Made by a program: the position numbers and the translations under genes. Source: Pseudomonadota bacterium (lineage in GTDB: Bacteria; Pseudomonadota; Gammaproteobacteria; Pseudomonadales; Moraxellaceae). Taken from it: a stretch of 40,866 bases of DNA. Location: positions 1-40,866 of the forward strand of contig JAJZUM010000004.1 in assembly GCA_021848605.1 (NCBI GenBank), written 5' to 3'. This document shows positions 26,346 to 35,318 of this stretch, in pieces; positions within the stretch are counted from its first letter, which is position 1, and each line of letters starts with the position of its first letter. The notes under the pieces are model-generated. The model was not told where the DNA came from and made no database searches. It saw nothing but the letters and a program-made list of their open reading frames with translations.

Positions 26346-28139
26346 ATGGTTGCTCAAATGCATACTTCCTGCAAAAGTGAATCTTCTCCAGCGATTGAAC
26401 GCGACCAGGATACGGTTCAGAATCTGATACAGAAAATCAATCCGCGTTTGGCCCAGGACCCTGCTTACCGGGTGGGGTGGCATGAAAGTCGACTGGCGCA
26501 TCAGCAGTGGCTACAGAAACAACAGGAACAGATTCAGGAAGAACTGTCTTCCGTGCGCAAGCTTTATCGCGATGTATTTCGATTGGCATCCGATGTACGT
26601 TTACAGGTGGATCAGTGGTGTGAATCAGGCATGGATCAATTACCCCAGCGACTGGAGGAACATGCACAGACTCTTCAGGAATTACCCGTGCGGCAACAGG
26701 AGCTGGCAACCCGCCAAGCCAGTCTGAGCATGGATCTGATTCGTCAGACCAACCGGATTCAGGAAAACAGCGAGTTGATGCAGACACTCGAAGAGCGCTT
26801 GATCAAATCGGAGCGTGGATGGCAGGAACTGGAGCAGACCGTTCAACAACATGTTGAACAAATGAATTGGCACTGGGATGAGCAGCAACAATTCCAATTT
26901 CGTCAGGAAAGTCTTCAGGAGAAAAGCGAACAATTTTTGCTTGACCTACAGCAATTTCGTCAGGGACTGAGTGAAGCTTGGGAGCAATACCAACAACGGT
27001 TTGCCAGTCAGGAAAGTATGCTTAGTCAGTTGATTCTTGATGGTCAACATCATCAGCATCTCATGGTTGAGGAAATGCAGCATCTTCAAGGGATACGCTC
27101 TGAGCACAGTGCTGACAGGCAGAATTTGCTGGAGCTTTCTGGGAAAGTGATTGAGACCCAGAAAAGCGTGGAAAATTTGCAGGCCAAGGCACAACTGAGT
27201 CTGATGCGTGGGCAGGAAAATCTTGATCGTACTGAGCGATTGCAGGCAACGTGTGTTCCTATGCTGGAACAGATGCAGCAATTGTTCCAGCAGGCTGAAT
27301 CCCGCGAACATAATTTGCGCAATGATCTGCACCAACTCAATGTTGACATGAATGTCATGAATGAGCGTCTGGACGGGGCGCAAAAGCTGACTTTGCGCCT
27401 GGAAAATATGGAACAGGCGCTGCTTGGAGCAGCAGAGCGCGAAGAACTGGCGGCTAAAGCCCTTGTTGATACCCAGCGGCTGATGGCAGAGATTGGAGAG
27501 CGTAGCTCAAGCCTTCTGGAACGTCTTGAGCACCAGACCCGTCATGAAGACGAACTCCGAAACTATCTTGAACAGGCCCGACAGCACTCCATCCAGTTGC
27601 AACAGCAACTAGATGCCCAAGAGCGTCTGATTGAGCAAGCCAGTGAACGTGAAAGTGAATGGCAGCGCATGCTGCAGGAGCAGGCCCAAACATTGCTGCA
27701 GCAGTCTGAACGTTTGCAAACTCAGGAAGAGCAGACGCAATATTGGCAAAAGTTGGCTCAACAGGCTTTACGTCGTATGAAAGAACTTGAACTGACGCAG
27801 CGTGAGTATGTACTCAACCAGAAGGAACATCAGTGGTTGATGAGTCAGACACGACAGGAACAAACCCAGCTACAGCGCGAAAGACAGACCATGCAGGCCC
27901 AGGTCCAGGATATTGAAGCCCGAATGAACGAATTGGCCATGAGCATGAGTGAGACAAAACCCCACGATGAAGTCAAAAAGTCGCTGGAACAAGTGCAGGC
28001 TCAGCTTCTGGAATTCCGGCTCGACATGGCGCGTATTCGTCAGGAGCATGCGCAAGCGGAATCGCGCCAAGCTGCAGTTTCTTCATCAAGATCCAATGAA
28101 GCCGACGAGCAAAAATCAAGTCGCCGGTGGTGGGGTTGA
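26346..28139 (+). CDS. Large coiled-coil protein of unknown function
   Basis: A 597-residue protein that is nearly all alpha-helical with heptad-like Leu/Gln/Glu patterns from about residue 45 to 575. Glutamine and glutamate are strikingly abundant (LEQRLEHQTRHEDELRNYLE-like segments), with Trp spaced along it. It has no signal peptide or membrane segment, and a basic tail with terminal SRRWWG. The GAGGA site precedes the ATG. SMC-like rod or scaffold roles are conceivable, but no ATPase motifs are present. I do not recognise a family. It stands alone, preceded by the AT-rich DnaA-box gap and followed by 137 bp before the next gene. Confidence 0.8.
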   Translation: MVAQMHTSCKSESSPAIERDQDTVQNLIQKINPRLAQDPAYRVGWHESRLAHQQWLQKQQEQIQEELSSVRKLYRDVFRLASDVRLQVDQWCESGMDQLPQRLEEHAQTLQELPVRQQELATRQASLSMDLIRQTNRIQENSELMQTLEERLIKSERGWQELEQTVQQHVEQMNWHWDEQQQFQFRQESLQEKSEQFLLDLQQFRQGLSEAWEQYQQRFASQESMLSQLILDGQHHQHLMVEEMQHLQGIRSEHSADRQNLLELSGKVIETQKSVENLQAKAQLSLMRGQENLDRTERLQATCVPMLEQMQQLFQQAESREHNLRNDLHQLNVDMNVMNERLDGAQKLTLRLENMEQALLGAAEREELAAKALVDTQRLMAEIGERSSSLLERLEHQTRHEDELRNYLEQARQHSIQLQQQLDAQERLIEQASERESEWQRMLQEQAQTLLQQSERLQTQEEQTQYWQKLAQQALRRMKELELTQREYVLNQKEHQWLMSQTRQEQTQLQRERQTMQAQVQDIEARMNELAMSMSETKPHDEVKKSLEQVQAQLLEFRLDMARIRQEHAQAESRQAAVSSSRSNEADEQKSSRRWWG

Positions 28140-28219
28140 GCAACACGTCCGCGCAACCAAGCGTGCTTTCTATAGACCCAATGGGCTCAGGGATAGCTTC
28201 GAGACGTTCACCGTTGCAA

Positions 28220-28249
28220 TGACAATGCTAAGTTCATTTCAGCTATACT
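28220..28249 (+). promoter_or_regulatory. Possible promoter of the SpmAB gene
   Basis: TGACAA (28220-28225), 18-bp spacer, TATACT (28244-28249), lying about 28 bp before the ATG. The -35 is a partial match only. Confidence 0.35.
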
Positions 28250-28276
28250 CGCATCCAAAAACTTGCGGGTATTGCA

Positions 28277-29497
28277 ATGAGTGTGTTGTGGTTGATCATG
28301 CTTGCAGGCAGCGCCGGTTGGGCATTTGTGCAAGCATGGATCGGACATCCGGAGGTTGCCCGGCAAACCGTTCATGCCTTGGACTCGGCCCTGGAACTTT
28401 CGGTACGCATGAGTCTCATCATGGCCGGAGTGATGGCCTTCTGGCTTGGTTTATTCCGTGTCGCTGAAAAAGCAGGCTTGGTTGATCGTCTTGCAAAGCT
28501 TATGGAGCCGGTGCTGCGCCGATTGATGCCTGATCTTCCCGAACATCATGAAGCTTTTGGTGCGATTAGTATGAACCTGGCCGCTAATTTTCTTGGCTTG
28601 GATAATGCTGCAACACCTTTTGGCCTTAAGGCCATGCAACTGCTGGAAGATTTAAATCCAAAACCCGGGACGGCCAGCCGAGCCCAGATCATGTTCCTTG
28701 TTCTGAATAGCAATGCGCTTTGTTGGTTACCCGTCAGTATTATGGCCTATCGCATTCAAGCTGGTTCCCTTCGGCCCGGCGAAGTTTTTCTGCCCATTCT
28801 GATTAGTTCAACGATGGCACTACTCCTTGCTGTGTCGGTAACGATGCTGATTCAGAAAATCAGACCTGACCGAGTATTGGTCGGAACAGGACTGGGATTG
28901 TTGCTCCCCTGCATGATTTTTTTATTCTCGGCTCTACTGGGGCGATCAGCTCAATGGACAGGAATGACCGCTGACCTTGGTGATCTGCTGATTCTTTCGG
29001 TTGTTTTTTTTATTCTGATCTACAGTTTTTCCAAGCTGTCTTCCGTCTATGAGGTTTTTGTTGAAGGTGCCCAGTCGGCCATTCCATTGACAGTACGTGT
29101 TTTTCCCTATTTGGTGGCCATGCTGAGTGCAGTAGGCATGATTAGGGCATGCGGCCTGCTTAATGATCTACTACACTTGATTGAACAGTTTGTCGCTATT
29201 TTGGGGTGGCCTTTGGCTTGGGTACCGGCATTACCCCTCATGTTGCTTAAACCATTAAGTGGTAGTGCAGCTCGAGGTTGGCTGGTGGATATGATGCACC
29301 ATCTGGGTCCTGATGCCTTTGCGTCACGATTGGGTGCAGTAATACAAGGGAGCACAGAAACGACTCTTTATGTCATGACCGTCTATATGGGAAGCGTTGG
29401 TGTGCGTCATGGACGATATGCGCTGGCGCTGGGTTTGGCAACGGAAATGGCAGGAATGGTTGTTGCTGTGTTTGTGAGCTATATATTTTTTAGCTGA
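28277..29497 (+). CDS. Fused SpmA-SpmB nucleoside-recognition (Gate) membrane protein
   Basis: A 406-residue inner-membrane protein. The N-terminal half resembles SpmA of Bacillus (MSLIMAGVMAFWLGLFRVAEKAG, here split as MSLIMAGVMAFWLGLF and RVAEKAGLVDRL; then NLAANFLGLDNAATPFGLKAM), and the C-terminal half resembles SpmB (SAIPLTVRVFPYLVAMLSAV, KPLSGSAARGWLVDMM, STETTLYVMTVYMGS). In Bacillus the two are separate spore-maturation proteins that help dehydrate the spore core; in non-sporing gammaproteobacteria the fused form is a probable solute transporter of unknown substrate. The Gate motif residues look conserved. Two repeats suggest an internal duplication. Confidence 0.85.
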   Translation: MSVLWLIMLAGSAGWAFVQAWIGHPEVARQTVHALDSALELSVRMSLIMAGVMAFWLGLFRVAEKAGLVDRLAKLMEPVLRRLMPDLPEHHEAFGAISMNLAANFLGLDNAATPFGLKAMQLLEDLNPKPGTASRAQIMFLVLNSNALCWLPVSIMAYRIQAGSLRPGEVFLPILISSTMALLLAVSVTMLIQKIRPDRVLVGTGLGLLLPCMIFLFSALLGRSAQWTGMTADLGDLLILSVVFFILIYSFSKLSSVYEVFVEGAQSAIPLTVRVFPYLVAMLSAVGMIRACGLLNDLLHLIEQFVAILGWPLAWVPALPLMLLKPLSGSAARGWLVDMMHHLGPDAFASRLGAVIQGSTETTLYVMTVYMGSVGVRHGRYALALGLATEMAGMVVAVFVSYIFFS

Positions 29498-29526
29498 AGA
29501 TATAATTCCGCCAAAAGAGGTGGTAG

Positions 29527-31686
29527 GTGAGTGATCTGGATCTGCATCAATACATCCTGGCGGTGGATGACCATCCTGCCAATCTAGTTTCTTATGAGGC
29601 TCTTCTCGATGATTTCGGGGCAACGCTTTTAAAGGCTACTTCGGGTCAGGAGGCTCTGGCACTCGTGTTGCGCTACGACATAGCCCTGATTCTTCTTGAT
29701 GTCCAAATGCCCGAAATGGATGGATTTGAAGTGGCTCGTCTGCTCAAGAAAGCACGTCGAACCCAACATGTTCCGATCATCTTCGTAACGGCCATTGATA
29801 AGAACGAACGTTATGAATTTCAGGGCTATGAAGTTGGGGCGGTTGATTACCTGACCAAACCGATTGACCCTGAAATACTGCGCCGCAAGGTCAAGGTTTT
29901 TCTCGATCTTGACGCCAAGAACCGACAGTTGAAGGATAGCCTGTCGGTCATACGCAGAAGCTTGCGCGAAGTTCAGGAATTGCGCGATCGCAATGATTTG
30001 CTGCTCCGTTCTGTGGGCGAAGGAATCATTGGTCTGGATACCCAAGGTTTTATCATTTTTGCCAATCCTGCGGCTGAGTCGACCTTGCTACTCCACGGTC
30101 AGAGTATGTTGAATAGTCATATCTCCGACTATTTTTTAAATTCTTCAAATCCTGAAGATCGGTTTCAGTGGCTTCGATCCTCGATTTTTGAGCAATGTTC
30201 CCGAGGGTTGCGTTGTGAACAATCGTATGGACTGTATGCCTGTGTCGATCGCCGGGCGTTTCCGGTAGAGATTACCGCAACACCCATGATGGTCAATGTA
30301 CGTGGCCAACATGAGTTTGCCGGAGTTGTGCTGGTCTTCAAGGATATTACCGATCGTCAGGCCACCGAGCAGAAACTTCGCCTACTGGCTCAGTATGACA
30401 CACTAACGGGTCTGGCAAATCGTAATCTTCTGTCAACCGTACTGTTGCAGAGTCTGGTTGCCTTGGAAACGAACGGGCATGAACTCGTGCTCATGTACAT
30501 GGATATTGACCGCTTCAAAGTGGTTAATGACAGTTTCGGTCATGACACCGGAGATTTGCTTTTACAGGAAGTTGCAGTGCGCATTCGAGAATGTGTACGG
30601 GATACTGATTTTGTTGCGCGCGTAGGTGGTGATGAATTTGCCATTATCCTGGAAACCAATGATGGCAGTTATGTTGGACAGTTGGTTGCCCAGAAACTGA
30701 TTCAGAATATTGGCAAGCCTTTTCAGTTGCGCGGGCATGATATTCATGTCGGCTGCAGCATTGGTATTGTCCGATATCCTGAAGTACGGCGTGATGCTTA
30801 CGGTTTGTTGCGTTGTGCCGATATCGCCATGTATCGAGCCAAGTCGCTCGGGCGCAATAACTGGCAGATTTTTGCCAATGAGCTTGAAGCTCAGATTAGC
30901 GAGACGATTAGATTGGAGAGTCGTTTGCGTCGTGCACTCGACAATGAAGAAATGTATCTGGTTTATCAGCCCCAACTGGATCTGAGTACGGGTGAAGTAG
31001 CTGGCTTTGAGGCTCTTTTACGCTGGCATCCCGTCGGCATGGATCCTGTGTCTCCTGCCCGATTCATTCCTTTGGCTGAAGATAGCGGCATGATCGTTGA
31101 TCTGGGGGAATGGGTGTTGAGACAGGCTGCCCGGCAACTGGTTGCCTGGCAAAACATGGGTATTTGTACCCAAGAGCAAACTATGGCGGTCAATCTGTCG
31201 GTTCGCCAGTTACGTGAATCCAGTCTTGTCAATCGTGTTCAGGTCATTTTGCATGAAGAAAAGGTCAATCCATCATCAATTGAGCTTGAAATCACCGAAT
31301 CGATGTTGATGGATGATCCGGAGAGTATGTCCAAACTGTTGCATGAGTTGCATGATTTGGGGGTACGTTTGTCGGTTGATGATTTTGGCACTGGATATTC
31401 ATCCATGTTGTATCTGAAGCGAATGCCTTTGGATGCCGTCAAGATTGATCGTGCCTTTATCAAGGATATTCTGACCACGCCGAGTGATGCAGCGATTACC
31501 CGAGGTGTGATTGCTCTGGCGCATTCCCTGTCGCTCAAAGTTGTTGCGGAAGGTGTTGAATACGGTGAAATTGCCCAGTTCCTTGGCCAGAGTGAATGTG
31601 ACCGGATTCAGGGCTACTGGTTCTGTCATCCAATGACGGTTGAACCTATGACGGCTTTTTTACAAGAACGCAAAGGTATTCGCTGA
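29527..31686 (+). CDS. Response regulator with PAS, GGDEF and EAL domains (c-di-GMP turnover)
   Basis: A 719-residue cytosolic protein. The receiver domain (about 1-125) has a conserved DD, D in ILLDVQMPEMDG, and K in TKPIDPE. A coiled linker leads to a PAS domain (about 155-280). GGDEF (about 290-450) has RVGGDEFAII with the signature intact, and EAL (about 465-715) has GFEALLRW, EITESMLM, DDFGTGYSSM and VVAEGVEYG, so both diguanylate cyclase and phosphodiesterase motifs look competent. The GTG start has AGAGGTGG just ahead of it. No histidine kinase is next to it. It lies 29 bp after the spmAB-like gene. Confidence 0.93.
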   Translation: MSDLDLHQYILAVDDHPANLVSYEALLDDFGATLLKATSGQEALALVLRYDIALILLDVQMPEMDGFEVARLLKKARRTQHVPIIFVTAIDKNERYEFQGYEVGAVDYLTKPIDPEILRRKVKVFLDLDAKNRQLKDSLSVIRRSLREVQELRDRNDLLLRSVGEGIIGLDTQGFIIFANPAAESTLLLHGQSMLNSHISDYFLNSSNPEDRFQWLRSSIFEQCSRGLRCEQSYGLYACVDRRAFPVEITATPMMVNVRGQHEFAGVVLVFKDITDRQATEQKLRLLAQYDTLTGLANRNLLSTVLLQSLVALETNGHELVLMYMDIDRFKVVNDSFGHDTGDLLLQEVAVRIRECVRDTDFVARVGGDEFAIILETNDGSYVGQLVAQKLIQNIGKPFQLRGHDIHVGCSIGIVRYPEVRRDAYGLLRCADIAMYRAKSLGRNNWQIFANELEAQISETIRLESRLRRALDNEEMYLVYQPQLDLSTGEVAGFEALLRWHPVGMDPVSPARFIPLAEDSGMIVDLGEWVLRQAARQLVAWQNMGICTQEQTMAVNLSVRQLRESSLVNRVQVILHEEKVNPSSIELEITESMLMDDPESMSKLLHELHDLGVRLSVDDFGTGYSSMLYLKRMPLDAVKIDRAFIKDILTTPSDAAITRGVIALAHSLSLKVVAEGVEYGEIAQFLGQSECDRIQGYWFCHPMTVEPMTAFLQERKGIR

Positions 31687-31761
31687 GCTATTTCAAGGAT
31701 TGCTCCTGTTGATGTTCAGCTGTGCTAGAATCGGCACGGTCGCAGCGAAAGGATGGCGAAC

Positions 31762-32574
31762 ATGCGTCGGGTTGTATTCAATCAGAAAGGTGGTGTTGGC
31801 AAATCGAGCATTACCGTGAATCTGGCTGCCATGGCGGCAAGTCAGGGGAAACGTACGCTGGTTTTGGATTTGGATCCGCAGTGTAATGCCACGCAGTATC
31901 TGTTGTCTGCCAAATTTCCGGATGGTCATGAGCGCTATGACATCCGCCCCAATGTTGGGCAGTTTTTTGCTCAGACACTTTCCTTCAAGTTAAAAGAGTC
32001 ATCTTTGGCGGATTATGTACATGCCTCACCGTTTGCACATCTGTCGGTCATTCCTGCCAATAGTGAGTTGATGGAAATCGAGCAGATGCTTGAATCCAAA
32101 CATAAAATTTATAAATTGGCTGGCGCGCTCAAGCAACTTGCCCGGGACTATGACGAGATTTTTATTGATACACCCCCAGCTTTCAATTTCTTCACCTTAT
32201 CTGCTCTGATTGCAGCAGAATCCTGTCTGATTCCTTTTGATTGCGACGCCTTTTCAAGGCGCGCTCTTTATACGCTATTGGAAAACATTGAGGAAACGCG
32301 CCAGGATCATAACGAAGATCTCTTTGTTGAGGGTATTGTGGTCAATCACTACCAGCCTCGAGCCTCCCTGCCGGTGAAGTTGGTTGAAGAATTGCGTGCC
32401 GAAGGTCAGCCGGTTTTGAAAACGACTTTATCTTCGTCCGTGATCATGCGGGAGTCTCATGAAAAGTCTTTGCCGTTGGTTCATCTTGCTCCGAGGCACA
32501 AGTTGACGGAAGAGTTCACGTCATTGTACGACGAGTTGCAAGCCCTTCAACATCAGCGTTCAACCAAGCGTTGA
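31762..32574 (+). CDS. Orphan ParA-family ATPase
   Basis: A 270-residue P-loop protein of the ParA/MinD superfamily. It begins RRVVFNQKGGVGKSSITVNLA (given as RRVVFNQKGGVGKSSI), a deviant Walker A; A' is DLDPQCNATQYL, Walker B is IFIDTPPAFNFFTL, and the C-terminal part has VVNHYQPRASLP. The ATG 31762 is set by AAAGGA 8-9 nt upstream; an ATG nine bases earlier is too close. No ParB partner follows, so it is an orphan that could position a protein cluster, a chemoreceptor array or a chromosome region rather than a plasmid. It ends 22 bp inside the convergent photolyase gene. Confidence 0.88.
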   Translation: MRRVVFNQKGGVGKSSITVNLAAMAASQGKRTLVLDLDPQCNATQYLLSAKFPDGHERYDIRPNVGQFFAQTLSFKLKESSLADYVHASPFAHLSVIPANSELMEIEQMLESKHKIYKLAGALKQLARDYDEIFIDTPPAFNFFTLSALIAAESCLIPFDCDAFSRRALYTLLENIEETRQDHNEDLFVEGIVVNHYQPRASLPVKLVEELRAEGQPVLKTTLSSSVIMRESHEKSLPLVHLAPRHKLTEEFTSLYDELQALQHQRSTKR

Positions 32575-33959
32575 TCAAGTGCCCTGAATGCGGCTAGAGC
32601 ATGCAGGCGAGCTTTGTCATGGTCAATCATGGGTGCCGGGTAACGGGGGTCAAGACTGCCTTTCGATGGAGGCTTGTGTAGGGCGGCTTTCGGGATCTGA
32701 GCAAGTTCAGGAACCCAATAGCGGATGAATGTACCTTCAGGATCAAAGCGTTGGCTTTGTGTCCAAGGATTGAAGATGCGAAAATAAGGAGCTGCATCGA
32801 CTCCTGTTGAAGCGCACCATTGCCAATTGCCATTATTGGCTGCCAGTTCTCCGTCAATCAGTTGTTGCATAAACCAGCGTTCCCCCCACTGCCAGTTGAT
32901 CCAGAGATCCTTAACTAGAAACATTGCAGTAATCATGCGCAGACGGTTATGCATCCAGCCGGTTTTGCTTAACTGCCTCATGGCTGCGTCGATGAGCGGA
33001 AAGCCAGTCCGGCCATTGCACCAGCGCTCAAAACGTTCCTGATCATCTGACCATTGCAGTGCTTCCGTATGATGTTGAAAGGCACGATGTTTGCCGACCT
33101 TCTGATAGTGATAGAGGATATGCTGAAAAAAATCCCTCCAGGCTAATTCACTGACCCAGGTTTGGGCACCTTGTCCGGGGACGTTTAGAGCCCGCTGGAC
33201 GGCAATGCGTGCAGAAAGACTGCCGTTGGCAAAATAGGGTGAGAGCCGGCTTGTTCCAGGTAAAGCTGGCAAATCACGCTGTTGATGGTAATAGGTCAGT
33301 TCTTGTGTAATAAATCGATCGAGTCGCTGTAGGGCTTCAGATTCACCGGCTGGCCATAACGCGATAAGGCTTTCAGGCACCGAAGGCAAATCAACCTGCA
33401 AGGAATCAAAAGGAATCGGTGGCTGTTGGTAAAATCCTGTCAGGGCATCTTGCTCTGGAACAAAATGCTGTGTCAACAGGCTTAACCAGCGTGTACGAAA
33501 TGGGGTAAAGACCTGATAGGGGTTGTTGTCATTTTTAAGAACAAGGCCCGGAGCGAGTATACAGCCGGAGTCATACTCATGCCAGTCTATTTGGCGTTGC
33601 GTACACCACTGCTGAATCTGCCGGTCCCTTTTTTGTTCATTGGGGCCATATTCCCGACTGACAAAGACATGATTAAAGTTGAACGTATGGTGAATCTCGG
33701 CGAAAAGAGATTCCATTGCTTGCAAATCCGCAACAGTTCGGACAAGTAGAGGGATTCCGTGGAGCTTGAGTTGGTCAGCAAGGACTCGGATGCTGCGTAC
33801 ATCAAAGTTCCAGCGGGTGAGGGCGGTGTCGTGTGACTTTTGGGCAGCACGGTCAGTGATGTAGAGGGCAACCACCTGTGCTCCGGATTGACAAGCTGCC
33901 TGCAGAGCCGGCTGATCATGGCAGCGAAGGTCGTTACGAAACCAGAGGAGGTGGCGCAT
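32553..33959 (-). CDS. phrB: Deoxyribodipyrimidine photolyase
   Basis: Repairs UV-induced cyclobutane pyrimidine dimers using FAD and light. 468 residues: an N-terminal antenna-binding Rossmann domain (HLLWFRNDLRCHDQPAL) and a C-terminal FAD-binding helical domain containing WVSELAWRDFFQHILYHY, the core GRTGFPLIDAAMRQL and the signature WQWCASTGVDAAPYFRIFNP. The length and motifs match class I CPD photolyases of E. coli type (472). Convergent with the ParA gene. A 139-bp gap separates its start from the divergent acyl-CoA dehydrogenase gene. Confidence 0.97.
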   Translation of the reverse strand: MRHLLWFRNDLRCHDQPALQAACQSGAQVVALYITDRAAQKSHDTALTRWNFDVRSIRVLADQLKLHGIPLLVRTVADLQAMESLFAEIHHTFNFNHVFVSREYGPNEQKRDRQIQQWCTQRQIDWHEYDSGCILAPGLVLKNDNNPYQVFTPFRTRWLSLLTQHFVPEQDALTGFYQQPPIPFDSLQVDLPSVPESLIALWPAGESEALQRLDRFITQELTYYHQQRDLPALPGTSRLSPYFANGSLSARIAVQRALNVPGQGAQTWVSELAWRDFFQHILYHYQKVGKHRAFQHHTEALQWSDDQERFERWCNGRTGFPLIDAAMRQLSKTGWMHNRLRMITAMFLVKDLWINWQWGERWFMQQLIDGELAANNGNWQWCASTGVDAAPYFRIFNPWTQSQRFDPEGTFIRYWVPELAQIPKAALHKPPSKGSLDPRYPAPMIDHDKARLHALAAFRALDQRLVER

Positions 33960-34098
33960 GGTTGATCCTGTTTAGGGTTGTAGTTAAGAAACAACTTGAC
34001 TGGATTGCCTGGAATACTTGGCAAAACAGACATGGATTTGCTTGCATGGGTATGTTACTACCAGCATGTGAATATTGAACTCTATATGAGGAACAAGT

Positions 34099-35235
34099 AT
34101 GCCACTGCCATGGACTGAAGAACATCGTCTCATGCGTCAGACAGTACAGAAGTTTGTACATCATGAAATTCTTCCCCATGTGGAACGCTGGGAGGAAGAA
34201 GGCAGCTTTCCGAGGGAACTGTATCAGAAAGCCGGTGAAATAGGCCTGTTGCGTGTGGGTTTTGCAGAAAAAGAGGGTGGTCTTGGTCATGACCCGCTTA
34301 TGGTTGTTGCATTCACCGAAGAATTGATGCGCTGCACCAGTGCCGGGGTAGTGGCAAGTCTTGGTTCTCTGGGGATCGGGTTACCGCCTTTTTTGCTGGG
34401 TGGGGATTCTGCGCTCAAGGCCAGATTGGTTCCTGAAATTTTGAATGGTGAGAAAATCATAGCTTTGGCCATAACTGAGCCGAGCGGTGGCTCAGATGTC
34501 GCTGGGATACAGACCCGCGCCCGTCGAACAGCTGATGGATACCTCATCAAAGGGCAGAAAACATTTATCACCAGTGGTTGTCGAGCGGACTATTTCACCA
34601 TGGCGGTGCGTACCGGTGGGGAAGGCTACGGTGGTATCAGTCTTATGTTGGTCGAGGCTGATCGTCCGGGTTTTCGTCGCAGTACACCATTACGCAAAAT
34701 GGGATGGTGGGCAAGTGATACTGCAGAACTATTTCTGGATGATGTTGAAGTTCCTCATGATCATTTGATTGGACCAGAAAATGCTGGGTTCATGGGGATT
34801 ATGGCAAACTTCCAGATGGAGCGTCTCAATCTGGCCGTGATGGCGGTCATGACGGCCCGCATGGCGCTTGAGGCTTGTCTGGAGTATGTGCAACAGCGTC
34901 AGGCATTTGGGCGTCCAATCGGCAAATTTCAGGTCATTAGACACAAACTGGCTGACATGGCCACACAGATTGAAGTGGCGCATCAATATGTCCATCATCT
35001 GGCTGAACGCATGAGTTTGGGAGATCAGGTGCTCAAGGAAGTGGCAATGGCTAAGAATTTTGCGACTCAGGTCAGCGACCGTGTGACCTATGAAGCGGTA
35101 CAAATTTTCGCCGGTAGTGGATACATGCGTGGAACTCTGGTAGAGCGCCTTTATCGGGATAATCGAATTCTCTCTATCGGTGGAGGAACCTATGAAGTCA
35201 TGAATGAGATCATTGCCAAACAGCTTTTACCTTGA
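34099..35235 (+). CDS. Acyl-CoA dehydrogenase
   Basis: A 378-residue flavoprotein that oxidises acyl-CoA to enoyl-CoA. It has the N-terminal helical segment, the FAD-binding ITEPSGGSDVAGIQTRARRT and GQKTFITSG, and the C-terminal QRQAFGRPIGKFQVIRHKLA and VQIFAGSGYMRGTLVERLYRD. Near the end the segment is IGGGTYEVM, so the position of the medium-chain family's catalytic Glu is Gly; as in LCAD- and IVD-like enzymes, the base may be the Glu of the preceding ALEACLEYV helix. No other beta-oxidation genes are near, so the chain-length preference is unknown. Confidence 0.9.
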   Translation: MPLPWTEEHRLMRQTVQKFVHHEILPHVERWEEEGSFPRELYQKAGEIGLLRVGFAEKEGGLGHDPLMVVAFTEELMRCTSAGVVASLGSLGIGLPPFLLGGDSALKARLVPEILNGEKIIALAITEPSGGSDVAGIQTRARRTADGYLIKGQKTFITSGCRADYFTMAVRTGGEGYGGISLMLVEADRPGFRRSTPLRKMGWWASDTAELFLDDVEVPHDHLIGPENAGFMGIMANFQMERLNLAVMAVMTARMALEACLEYVQQRQAFGRPIGKFQVIRHKLADMATQIEVAHQYVHHLAERMSLGDQVLKEVAMAKNFATQVSDRVTYEAVQIFAGSGYMRGTLVERLYRDNRILSIGGGTYEVMNEIIAKQLLP

Positions 35236-35318
35236 TGTGGTCAACGTAATGGCAACATACAAAATGCTGGCCTCTATGCTAGTCTAAAGGAGAATGGATT
35301 GATGTTTGGGAATTGGGC

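Noticed and set aside
26437-27383. Several minus-strand frames opposite the coiled-coil gene
   Set aside because: Repetitive Gln/Leu codons produce long antisense frames; none has a ribosome-binding site or family signature.
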